From contig NIUZ01000051.1 of the NCBI GenBank assembly GCA_002254285.1, positions 1 through 20,886 on the forward strand: DNA of 20,886 bases, read 5' to 3'. The translations under genes and the position numbers were made by a program. The notes beneath the pieces were generated by a model that worked only from the letters and a program-made list of their open reading frames with translations, did no database searches and was not told the origin of the DNA. Numbering within the stretch: the stretch's first letter is position 1; the number at the start of each line of letters is the position of its first letter. Positions 1-6,667 of this stretch are shown piece after piece. The stretch comes from Bacteroidetes bacterium 4572_112. GTDB taxonomy: Bacteria > Bacteroidota > Bacteroidia > Bacteroidales > UBA1556.

Positions 1-1422
1 AATAAAACCGTAAGGCAAGTTGTAGAAGAAGGCGTGCAGGAGACTATGGATATTCTTAAGGAATACGAAGAAATAAACTTGAAGTTTGCCGAGCCAATGA
101 GCGATGACGAAATGTCTAAACTCATTGATAAGCAAGGAGTCCTTACCGAAAAAATTGACCAACTAGATGCTTGGGAAATAGATTCAAAACTAGAAAGAGC
201 AATGGACGCACTTCGTTGTCCTGCTGGCGATAGTCCTATTAAAAACCTATCGGGAGGAGAGCGCCGTCGTGTAGCACTTACAAGACTTATGCTTTCTGAG
301 CCAGAAATCCTACTACTTGATGAACCTACCAACCACCTCGATGCTGAATCTATTGATTGGCTAGAGCAACACCTTCAACAATATAAAGGAACAGTTATCG
401 CTGTTACTCACGATAGATATTTCTTAGATAATGTTGCAGGATGGATTCTTGAACTTGACCGTGGTGAAGGTATTCCTTGGGAAGGTAATTACTCATCGTG
501 GCTTGATCAAAAGACTAAGCGCATGGCTCAGGAAGAGAAATCTGCCAGCAAACGTCAGAAAACTCTTGAGCGAGAGCTCGAATGGGTCCGAATGGCACCT
601 AAAGCGCGTCATGCAAAAAGTAAAGCTCGTTTGAAAGCTTACGATAGTCTTTTGGATAGCGATTCTAAAGAAAAAATAGAGCAATTAGAGCTTTTTATTC
701 CTAACGGGCCACGTTTGGGTAGCAATGTTATTGAAGCACAAGGCGTTTCTAAAGCTTTTGGCGACAAATTACTTTATGAAGATTTAGAATTCCATTTACC
801 TCCAAACGGTATTGTAGGAATTATTGGCCCTAATGGTGCTGGTAAAACCACTCTTTTCAGAATGATTATGGGCTTAGAAACTCCTGATAGCGGAGAATTT
901 AAAGTTGGCGAAACTGTAAAGGTAGGTTATATTGATCAGCAGCATGCAGATATTGACCCAAACAAAAGTATTTACGAAGTTGTTTCTGAAGGCAATGAGC
1001 TTATTCAGTTAGGAAGCCGTACAATGAATTCTAGAGCATATATTTCTAGATTCAACTTTGGTGGTGGCGATCAAAACAAAAAATGCTCTACCCTTTCTGG
1101 TGGTGAAAGAAACAGACTACATTTAGCTCTTACTCTAAAGCAAGAAGCAAATGTATTATTACTTGATGAGCCTACTAACGACATTGATGTGAACACATTA
1201 AGAGCTTTAGAGGAAGGTCTTGAAAACTTCGCTGGCTGTGCAGTTGTTATATCTCACGACAGATGGTTCTTAGACAGAATTGCAACACATATACTTGCAT
1301 TTGAAGGCAACTCACAGGTTTATTGGTTTGAAGGTAGCTACTCTGAATACGAAGAAAATCGTAAAAAAAGATTAGGTAACGAAGGTCCTAAGAGAATCCG
1401 TTATAAAAAAATTAAAGTATAA
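1..1422 (+). CDS. ettA: Energy-dependent translational throttle protein EttA (ABC-F), 5' partial
   Basis: This is a ribosome-binding ABC-F ATPase; EttA family members act at the ribosomal E site and gate entry into elongation according to ATP level. The reading frame is open from base 1 (NKTVRQVVEEGVQE), so the GTG at 34 is only an internal codon and the N-terminus, with the first Walker A motif, lies outside the window. Visible in order are the first signature LSGGERRR and Walker B LLLDEPTNHLD, a basic linker rich in K, R and E, then a complete second ABC domain with Walker A GPNGAGKTT, signature LSGGERNR and Walker B LLLDEPTNDID. There are no membrane segments, as expected for ABC-F. The short basic C-terminus (KRIRYKKIKV) is typical. 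A large imperfect inverted repeat follows the stop. The alternative, another ABC-F subfamily, is less likely because the early NKTVRQVVEEGV segment fits EttA closely. Confidence 0.93.
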   Translation, partial: NKTVRQVVEEGVQETMDILKEYEEINLKFAEPMSDDEMSKLIDKQGVLTEKIDQLDAWEIDSKLERAMDALRCPAGDSPIKNLSGGERRRVALTRLMLSEPEILLLDEPTNHLDAESIDWLEQHLQQYKGTVIAVTHDRYFLDNVAGWILELDRGEGIPWEGNYSSWLDQKTKRMAQEEKSASKRQKTLERELEWVRMAPKARHAKSKARLKAYDSLLDSDSKEKIEQLELFIPNGPRLGSNVIEAQGVSKAFGDKLLYEDLEFHLPPNGIVGIIGPNGAGKTTLFRMIMGLETPDSGEFKVGETVKVGYIDQQHADIDPNKSIYEVVSEGNELIQLGSRTMNSRAYISRFNFGGGDQNKKCSTLSGGERNRLHLALTLKQEANVLLLDEPTNDIDVNTLRALEEGLENFAGCAVVISHDRWFLDRIATHILAFEGNSQVYWFEGSYSEYEENRKKRLGNEGPKRIRYKKIKV

Positions 1423-1450
1423 TTAAGACAGTTTAGATAATATGAAACGA

Positions 1451-1508
1451 ACATGACAAAATTTAATCTTATTTTGACCCACAGGGACATGATTAAAATT
1501 TTGTTATG
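1451..1508. repeat. Imperfect inverted repeat downstream of ettA
   Basis: The arms 1451-1468 and 1491-1508 are near-complementary: ACAAAATTTAATC at 1456-1468 faces GATTAAAATTTTGT at 1491-1504 with one extra A, and the outer bases also mostly pair. The loop is 22 bases and contains CCCACAGGG. The 3' side is not followed by a T tract (GACTGCATATC), so this is not a standard terminator. It may be a rho-independent-like structure, a leader hairpin of the next gene or a protein site. Confidence 0.5.
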
Positions 1509-1529
1509 TGACTGCATATCACCAAATTA

Positions 1530-2270
1530 ATGAATTTTAAACATATGAAACGTACAGATTTACAAATGGCATTAGTAATACTACTTTTAGTAGCATTATT
1601 TTTACCATTCTCATTTTTAGAAAACTTTCAACAGGGTTTTCTTTTCAATAAAGATTATTGGGCAATTACAAGCTTTCTGAAATTTGGACTATTAGCGACT
1701 CTTGGCGAAATGATTGGCCTAAGAATAAGCACTGGAGTTTATAATAAGGAAGGCTTTGGAGTAGTTCCTCGTGCAATAGTTTGGGGAGTTTTAGGAATAG
1801 GTATAAAAATGGCATTTGTAATATTTGCCGTAGGAACACCTGTTCTTGTGGAAAAATATTTTCACATCAATAACGCAATTGCATCCATGAAAAGTTCTGA
1901 CCTATTTACTGCAAATGCAGAAGGATTGGGCATGGCTCGTATTGCTACAGCATTTTTCATTAGTACTTTTATGAATCTTATTTTTGCACCAGTATTTATG
2001 ACTTTGCATAAGATAACTGATATGCACATAATCGCAAACGGCGGAACTCTTAAAGGATTCTTTACTCCCATAAAATTCTATAAGATATTTCCTGAATTGA
2101 ATTGGAGTGTACAGTGGAATTTTGTTTTCAAAAAAACTATTCCTTTCTTTTGGATTCCTGCACATACAATTACATTCTTAATGCCTCCAGAATATAGAAT
2201 TGTATTTGCTGCATTATTAGGAATTATACTAGGAGTGATTCTTACAATTGCTGCTCAGAAATCAAAATAA
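1530..2270 (+). CDS. Mpv17/PMP22-like integral membrane protein
   Basis: A 246-residue polytopic membrane protein with no signal peptide. Hydrophobic segments lie at roughly residues 12-30, 45-65, 83-105, 135-160 and 222-242. The C-terminal part reads W-x-P-A-H-x-x-x-F-x-x-P-P-E-Y-R followed by a hydrophobic helix, which resembles the W-x-x-P...F...P...R signature of the Mpv17/PMP22 family, in eukaryotes small channel-like proteins of organelle membranes; bacterial homologues have no established function. The identification rests on this motif and the membrane layout, so it is moderate. Translation may start at 1530 or at the second ATG at 1545 (MKRTDLQ), and nothing upstream decides between them. 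It sits alone between ettA and a porin gene, with hairpins on both sides. Confidence 0.6.
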   Translation: MNFKHMKRTDLQMALVILLLVALFLPFSFLENFQQGFLFNKDYWAITSFLKFGLLATLGEMIGLRISTGVYNKEGFGVVPRAIVWGVLGIGIKMAFVIFAVGTPVLVEKYFHINNAIASMKSSDLFTANAEGLGMARIATAFFISTFMNLIFAPVFMTLHKITDMHIIANGGTLKGFFTPIKFYKIFPELNWSVQWNFVFKKTIPFFWIPAHTITFLMPPEYRIVFAALLGIILGVILTIAAQKSK

Positions 2271-2308
2271 ATCAATCATAATTAGCAATAATTATAGTTG
2301 TAATTTAC

Positions 2309-2345
2309 GAATTCGCATCTGAATTAATGGTTCATTTGCGAATTC
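2309..2345 (+). terminator. Hairpin terminator after the Mpv17-like gene
   Basis: Perfect 9-bp arms GAATTCGCA (2309-2317) and TGCGAATTC (2337-2345), with a further TGAA/TTCA pairing inside after a 2x2 internal loop. It is followed by a T-rich run (TTATTTTATAT). It separates the membrane-protein gene from the porin gene. Confidence 0.6.
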
Positions 2346-2415
2346 TTATTTTATATAGGAACGTAATAAAATTTTACCCAACAAATTAACATAGATAGTT
2401 ATACAACAATATTAT

Positions 2416-3657
2416 ATGAAACGACTAATACTCATAATACCTTTATTAATAACGCTTTTGAGTTTGAGAGCACAAGAGGACAAAAAGCTTAGCGAGAAAC
2501 TTACTTATAATGTTCATGGTTTTATAAAATCCGACTTTTGGCATGACTCTAGAAAATTAGCTACTTCACGCGAAGGTATTTTTGCATTATATCCTTTAGA
2601 TCAAGATCTTGATGCAAATGGTAACGATATAAATGCTGTTCATAATTTTAATTACAGCATAGTTACAAGTCGTATTGGTGTTACTATTAAAGGCTTTAAA
2701 GCATTGGGCGCTGATATTTCGACAGAACTTGAAGCTGATTTTGCAGGAATTACTACCGCTACCACAGGCGTCTTTAGAATAAGGCAAGCGCATATAAAAA
2801 TTGATTGGAAGAAAGACCAGCTTATTATTGGACAAACATGGCACCCATTATTTGTACCAGATGTAGCACCATCAGTAATATCATTAAATACGGGAGCTCC
2901 ATTTCAGCCGTTTAACAGATCTCCACAAATAAGATACACACGTACCCAAGGAAACCTAAAAATTATTGCTGCAGTGATATCGCAAAGGGATTTTGTGAGC
3001 ATTGGGCCAATAGGAAGATCCTATACCTACTTAAGCAATAGCAACTCTCCAAATTTACACATACAACTAAAGTATAAAAAGAATAAAACCACCGTTGGCA
3101 TTGCTGCTGATTACAAAACTTTAAGACCTAGACTTGTATCAAATAACAATATTGTTGATGATAACATAGTTAATGGTGTATCCTATATGGCATATTATAA
3201 ATGGCAAGGCGAAAAGTTTATTGTTAGAGCAAAAGCCACATGGGCTCAAAACTTATCAGACCAATTAGTACTAGGAGGATACGCCGTTGCTTCTATCGAC
3301 ACTATAACAGACATTAGAACCTACACTCCTACTCAGCATTTATTAACTTATGTTGACTTTGATTATATTATTAAGACCGAAAAATTAACATTTTTACCAG
3401 GCTTTTTTCTTGGATATGCTAAGAATTTTGGCACTTTAGAAAAAAATGAATCAATATATCATTCAGCAGGTTCAAACATTGACAATGTATACCGCTTGGG
3501 ACCTAATTTTTCCATTAAAGCTGGCAGACTTATGTTCTCTTTAGAATATGAATATACTGTTGCAAATTATGGTACAGCAGATAGTTTCGGTATTATTAGC
3601 AATACCCATGCTGTAAGTAATAATAGGTTATTATTCACAACATTTTTCTTCTTTTAA
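2416..3657 (+). CDS. Outer-membrane beta-barrel porin-like protein
   Basis: A 413-residue secreted protein. Residues 1-19 form a Sec signal peptide (MKRLILIIPLLITLLSLRA) with probable cleavage before QEDK. The mature part is a run of alternating amphipathic strands with short turns: a first strand YNVHGFIKSDFW, then SRIGVTIKG, STELEADFAG, RIRQAHIKIDW and LIIGQTWHPLF, the layout of DcaP-like or other sugar/anion porins of Bacteroidota. The protein ends in strands RLMFSLEYEYTVANYG and NRLLFTTFFFF, and the aromatic terminus is typical of barrels inserted by the Bam machinery. The WHPLF segment near residue 135 resembles the pore constriction region of porin families. The substrate cannot be told. 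It is monocistronic, bounded by the hairpin at 2309-2345 and by the non-coding region after 3657. Confidence 0.72.
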   Translation: MKRLILIIPLLITLLSLRAQEDKKLSEKLTYNVHGFIKSDFWHDSRKLATSREGIFALYPLDQDLDANGNDINAVHNFNYSIVTSRIGVTIKGFKALGADISTELEADFAGITTATTGVFRIRQAHIKIDWKKDQLIIGQTWHPLFVPDVAPSVISLNTGAPFQPFNRSPQIRYTRTQGNLKIIAAVISQRDFVSIGPIGRSYTYLSNSNSPNLHIQLKYKKNKTTVGIAADYKTLRPRLVSNNNIVDDNIVNGVSYMAYYKWQGEKFIVRAKATWAQNLSDQLVLGGYAVASIDTITDIRTYTPTQHLLTYVDFDYIIKTEKLTFLPGFFLGYAKNFGTLEKNESIYHSAGSNIDNVYRLGPNFSIKAGRLMFSLEYEYTVANYGTADSFGIISNTHAVSNNRLLFTTFFFF

Positions 3658-3820
3658 AACTAATTAAAATAGGTTTTATTAGTTTATCGTATTTTATATG
3701 CATATTAAAATGGTATATCATGTAATATATAGACTATTATTCCCAAAAACAAACACATACTACAAGATAATAGTATTCAAATACGGCTTACCAACTATAC
3801 TTCAAGACATTAGATTTTTT

Positions 3821-3834
3821 GGCACAAGAATTGC
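3821..3834 (+). promoter_or_regulatory. Sigma-54-type (-24/-12) promoter 1
   Basis: TTGGCACAAGAATTGCTT carries GG at 3821-3822 and GC at 3833-3834 with exactly ten bases between, matching the RpoN consensus TGGCAC-N5-TTGC. It lies in non-coding DNA 164 bases after the porin stop and reads toward a hairpin-plus-terminator sequence. The predicted start is about 3846. No activator site could be identified upstream. Confidence 0.65.
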
Positions 3835-3845
3835 TTAAAGGATAG

Positions 3846-3944
3846 CAGGAGAATTCTGGAAACATCCCCGTTTCCAGTATAGTTGTTTTAGAATAGCAAT
3901 GTTAACCAAGAAAGTCCGCTCTGAGCAAGCGGACTTTCGTTTTT
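3846..3944 (+). ncRNA. Putative sigma-54-driven small RNA 1 (about 99 nt)
   Basis: No reading frame is present. From the start predicted by the -24/-12 promoter, the transcript would hold a 5' hairpin with perfect 8-bp arms CTGGAAAC (3856-3863) and GTTTCCAG (3870-3877) closing a C-rich loop ATCCCC. An AU-rich unpaired linker with UAGUUGUUUUAG follows, and a strong intrinsic terminator ends it. Promoter, structure and terminator follow each other at the right distances, and the layout is repeated at 4401-4483. I do not recognise a named RNA family. The function is unknown; the C-rich loop could be a base-pairing site. Confidence 0.55.
3911..3944 (+). terminator. Intrinsic terminator of small RNA 1
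   Basis: Perfect 10-bp stem AAAGTCCGCT (3911-3920) and AGCGGACTTT (3928-3937), loop CTGAGCA, then CG and a run of five T (3940-3944). No gene on the plus strand ends nearby other than the porin, 254 bases upstream. Confidence 0.85.
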
Positions 3945-4049
3945 AGTTGTTTTTTTTAAGCTCATCAAAGTCCAAATAAATTTCCCAATTACAATATTAT
4001 AATCTATAAATAAACTTTAGTTTTAGGCTAATTAATCTAAAATTAAAAG

Positions 4050-4238
4050 AATATTGTTACTAATCAGTGTAGATTGAAATGTATAAATAATCGTAATTAT
4101 CATTAACTCCGCTGCTATGAAAGCAGTATGGACCTGTTTTGGCGTAATTTTTGCTTTTTTTCGCAAAAATTATGACAAAATAATTAATCTATACACCACA
4201 TTATCAGCTATATATCTACACTGATTAGTAACAAAATA
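4050..4238. mobile_element. MITE-like element with 21-bp terminal inverted repeats
   Basis: Identical 21-base inverted ends at 4054-4074 (beginning TTGTTACTAATCAG) and 4214-4234 bound a 181-base non-coding interior. The same four bases, AATA, stand directly outside each end (4050-4053 and 4235-4238), as a target-site duplication would, although in AT-rich DNA this could be chance. Inside are a small hairpin CTGCT/AGCAG (4112-4126) and a strong one, GTAATTTTTGC (4144-4154) with GCAAAAATTAT (4163-4173). There is no transposase, so it would be a non-autonomous element. It could instead be a structured RNA or a regulatory site. Confidence 0.5.
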
Positions 4239-4375
4239 TTTAATTAGTCTTACTGAATTACATTTCCAATTTATTAACTAATTTGAGAGATAAATTCCCA
4301 AGATGACACACTTTCTCATGAATAATACTACATCAAAACTGTCAAACCCTATATTTTACTAAGATCGTATAGAAT

Positions 4376-4389
4376 GGCACATTAATTGT
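4376..4389 (+). promoter_or_regulatory. Sigma-54-like (-24/-12) promoter 2
   Basis: AATGGCACATTAATTGTAAA has GG at 4376-4377 and GT at 4388-4389 with ten bases between. The -24 half is identical to promoter 1 (TGGCACA), while the -12 half is TTGT instead of TTGC. The predicted start is about 4401, which falls directly before a hairpin. The weaker -12 box lowers confidence, but the repeated arrangement supports it. Confidence 0.5.
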
Positions 4390-4400
4390 AAATATATCTT

Positions 4401-4483
4401 ATGGAAGGTTCCCAAGCCTTCTGATTTTAGTTTTAGTTTTATAGTAGTTAGTATAAAAGTCCGTTTTCATACGGACTTTTTTT
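4401..4483 (+). ncRNA. Putative sigma-54-driven small RNA 2 (about 83 nt)
   Basis: It has the same plan as the RNA at 3846: a 5' hairpin GAAGG (4404-4408) with CCTTC (4417-4421) and loop TTCCCAAG, an AU-rich linker with repeated TTTTAG and TAGTAGTTAG, then a terminator. The terminator stem shares AAAGTCCG and CGGACTTT with the first RNA. It has no coding capacity. It reads toward the end of the truncated DUF4835 gene, which is on the other strand, so the two transcripts converge. Confidence 0.48.
4455..4483 (+). terminator. Intrinsic terminator of small RNA 2
   Basis: The 10-bp stem AAAAGTCCGT (4455-4464) and ACGGACTTTT (4471-4480) has loop TTTCAT; the T run 4477-4483 overlaps the right arm. 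The A-rich left arm could also let it work for minus-strand transcription coming from DUF4835. Confidence 0.8.
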
Positions 4484-4613
4484 ATTCCTATAAATTTGAA
4501 ATAAATCAAGCGCAATAGATGATTACGAAAGCTTACTGACCAATAATACCAAATTAATACCAAAACACGCCATATAAATCGTTTATATTTCCCTATTACT
4601 GCGTTAAAAATTA
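4484..4613. other. Non-coding sequence replacing the 3' half of DUF4835
   Basis: This stretch directly follows the early stop of the minus-strand DUF4835 gene. Read on the minus strand in three frames it does not resemble the missing C-terminal half. It contains an 11-base direct repeat, TAATACCAAAT then TAATACCAAAA (4544-4565). It may be a scar left by an insertion or rearrangement. No transposase or clear insertion-sequence end is visible. Confidence 0.35.
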
Positions 4614-5102
4614 TTAATATTCCGTACCTCCTAAAGTAGAAAACGAGTCAAAATCAGTCCCTATAATAATATATGCATAAAATGCCAAAGTAGAAGTTAG
4701 GTTACTTGTGAATGAATTAATATCAAAGTTCAATGGATCATGTTCTACCCATTTAAAATTCAACTGCTTATCTAAAATATTAAGCATTGGCGAATCGTAT
4801 GAGCTATTGTAAACCGGGCGACGTGATTGAACCTGAATTGTAGCTTTATAATCGTCACGAGATGTACCATCTTTAAGGAATGTAATGGATACAGTACACT
4901 CTATTCTTTCTTCTGTCTTAAACTTCCTATTAGTCCATTGCCTATTATTCATAAACTCAAAAATAGCGCTTTGCAAAGTTTGAAATCTATCTTTATCAGA
5001 ACCATCTACCTGCTGATCGTTTAATTGCACTTGGCAATTAAGTTCTTGGGCGTATGTAAATACACTAACAAACAGACCTATGACTAATAATAATACTCTC
5101 AT
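4614..5102 (-). CDS. DUF4835 family protein (PorD-like), C-terminally truncated
   Basis: A 162-residue protein with an N-terminal signal peptide (MRVLLLVIGLFVSVFTYAQ, probable cleavage at A-Q). It then follows the DUF4835 family closely: ELNCQVQLN, RFQTLQSAIFEFMNNRQWTNRKF, IECTVSITF, ATIQVQSRRPVYNSSYDSP, FYAYIIIGTDFDSFSTLGGTEY. The family, called PorD in type IX secretion studies, is usually near 300 residues; here a stop follows GGTEY, so about the last 130 residues are absent and are not found in the next 900 bases. The ATG overlaps the coaBC stop by one base (TAATG), which suggests coupled translation. The recN gene that commonly follows in Bacteroidota is also absent. The product may be non-functional, or this lineage may have a short form; loss by rearrangement seems more likely. 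Confidence 0.8.
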   Translation of the reverse strand: MRVLLLVIGLFVSVFTYAQELNCQVQLNDQQVDGSDKDRFQTLQSAIFEFMNNRQWTNRKFKTEERIECTVSITFLKDGTSRDDYKATIQVQSRRPVYNSSYDSPMLNILDKQLNFKWVEHDPLNFDINSFTSNLTSTLAFYAYIIIGTDFDSFSTLGGTEY

Positions 5103-6298
5103 TAAATTAAACTTTCAATTTTATCAATAATATCTTTTGCTACTTCAGTTTTAGATTTAAGTTCAAAACTCTGAGGATGCTTTTGTTTGTCTATCAACGT
5201 AATTTGATTTGTAGAATGACCAAAGCCAGCACCTTTATCTTGCATCGAATTAAGAACTATTAAATCAAGATTCTTTCTCTCTAATTTAGAAATTGCATTT
5301 TCAATTTCGTTATTTGTTTCCAAGGCAAAACCAATAAGTAATTGTTTATCAGTTTTGTTTTCTCCCAATGAAAACAGTATATCTTTTGTAGGTTTAAGCT
5401 CAATACTAGGTACCGAGCCACCTTTCTTTATTTTCTGTTCTGCAATATTAGCTGATGCAAAATCAGCAACTGCAGCAGACATAATTGCGATATCCATTTG
5501 ATCGAATATAGAATTACAAGCATCAAACATCTCTTCGGCAGAAGTTACATTCACCACTTTTGCAATATTATTAGCCGCTTGAAGCGCAACAGGCCCACTT
5601 ACCAAATAAACCTCCGCACCTTTATTAGCAAGCTCCTCAGCCAAGGCATAGCCCATTTTACCTGAAGAATGATTACCTATAAAACGTACAGGATCTATAG
5701 CTTCGTATGTAGGACCTGCAGAAATTAATATTTTTTTGCCTTTTAGTTTCGATTGTTGATCAAAATACTGCTCAATTCTATCGAAAATAATCTCAGGCTC
5801 TTCCATCCTACCCATACCACATAATCCGCTAGCTAGCTCACCTTCGGTAGGCTCTATCAATATATGTCCCCAGCTTTTAAGCTGCTCAATATTTCGTGAA
5901 GTACTAGGATGTTTATACATATCCAAATCCATAGCCGGAGCAAACATTACATCTGAGCGAGCACTTAAATATGTAGTTAAAAGATGATTATCAGCAATAC
6001 CAGCAACCATTTTGGCCATAGTATTTGCTGAAAGTGGAGCCATAATAAACAAATCGGCCCAGCGACCAAGCTCCACATGCGAATCCCATTCGCCAGTATT
6101 TTTATCAAAAGCTTTAATACTCACTGGCCTGTTAGAAACAGTACTCAATGTCAAAGGAGTAACAAAATCTGTAGCAGACTCTGACATAATAATTTGCACA
6201 TTAGCCCCAGCCTTGCGAAGTAATCTAACCAAAATAGGAATTTTGTAAGCAGCAATGCTTCCAGAAATTCCTATCAAGATATTTTTAGCTTTCAACAT
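5102..6298 (-). CDS. coaBC: Bifunctional phosphopantothenoylcysteine decarboxylase / phosphopantothenate-cysteine ligase
   Basis: CoaBC makes 4'-phosphopantetheine in coenzyme A synthesis: the CoaB half joins cysteine to 4'-phosphopantothenate using CTP, and the CoaC half decarboxylates the product with FMN. The N-terminal flavoprotein domain (about 1-180) shows GISGSIAAYK, the catalytic His in WDSHVELGRWAD, PLSANTMAKMVAGIADN, PAMDLDMY (PAMN-x-x-M variant) and the active-site Cys in GLCGMGRMEEP. The C-terminal ligase domain (about 185-398) shows ILISAGPTYEAIDPVRFIGN, HSSGKMGYALAEE, KIKKGGSVPSIELKPTKDIL and GFALET. The length of 398 residues is normal. It lies 12 bases after the omega-like gene and overlaps the next gene by one base, within the bamD operon. 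Confidence 0.96.
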   Translation of the reverse strand: MLKAKNILIGISGSIAAYKIPILVRLLRKAGANVQIIMSESATDFVTPLTLSTVSNRPVSIKAFDKNTGEWDSHVELGRWADLFIMAPLSANTMAKMVAGIADNHLLTTYLSARSDVMFAPAMDLDMYKHPSTSRNIEQLKSWGHILIEPTEGELASGLCGMGRMEEPEIIFDRIEQYFDQQSKLKGKKILISAGPTYEAIDPVRFIGNHSSGKMGYALAEELANKGAEVYLVSGPVALQAANNIAKVVNVTSAEEMFDACNSIFDQMDIAIMSAAVADFASANIAEQKIKKGGSVPSIELKPTKDILFSLGENKTDKQLLIGFALETNNEIENAISKLERKNLDLIVLNSMQDKGAGFGHSTNQITLIDKQKHPQSFELKSKTEVAKDIIDKIESLI

Positions 6299-6310
6299 AA
6301 AAAAAGAGTT

Positions 6311-6649
6311 TTAGAAGTTATCTTTACTTTCTTCTTTTAGTGGGTTTCTATGGTACACCTTATTATGTAATAATTGGTGGATTGCCATTAATGTTGGCTT
6401 AGGAAGGCGCTCATAAAATCTAGCAATTTCAATCTGCTCACGATTTTCGAATACTTCTTCTAATGTATCATTATTTACCTGAAATTCTGCTACTTTTTCA
6501 TTCAGCTCTTCTTTAAGCTCATGACCAATTTGATTTGATCTCTGTGCCAATATAGCTAATGATTCGTAGATATTATTAGTACCTTCTTCAAGTTCTACTA
6601 CATTTAATGATTCTGCTGTAGTGTCTGTTTTTATATTCTTATAATCCAT
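6311..6649 (-). CDS. RNA polymerase omega/Rpb6-like subunit
   Basis: A 112-residue protein that I assign to the Bacteroidota omega subunit family on position and sequence: it lies between bamD and coaBC, as in many Bacteroidota. It shows the segment NIYESLAILAQRSNQIGHELKEELNEKVAEF, which fits the omega/Rpb6 core (A-x-x-RA-x-Q-I in canonical omega). The omega subunit helps assemble and stabilise the RNA polymerase core. The C-terminal half (RFYERLPKPTLMAIHQLLHNKVYHR) is characteristic of the Bacteroidota version and not of proteobacterial RpoZ. It is acidic at the N-terminus and soluble. The gaps to its neighbours are 18 and 12 bases, so it is surely cotranscribed. Confidence 0.8.
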   Translation of the reverse strand: MDYKNIKTDTTAESLNVVELEEGTNNIYESLAILAQRSNQIGHELKEELNEKVAEFQVNNDTLEEVFENREQIEIARFYERLPKPTLMAIHQLLHNKVYHRNPLKEESKDNF

Positions 6650-6667
6650 AATATATTGTTTTATTCT

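Noticed and set aside
4490..4613. Open minus-strand frame after the DUF4835 stop as its missing C-terminus
   Set aside because: The translation (such as NAVIGKYKRFIWRVLVLIWY) does not resemble the family's C-terminal half in any frame.
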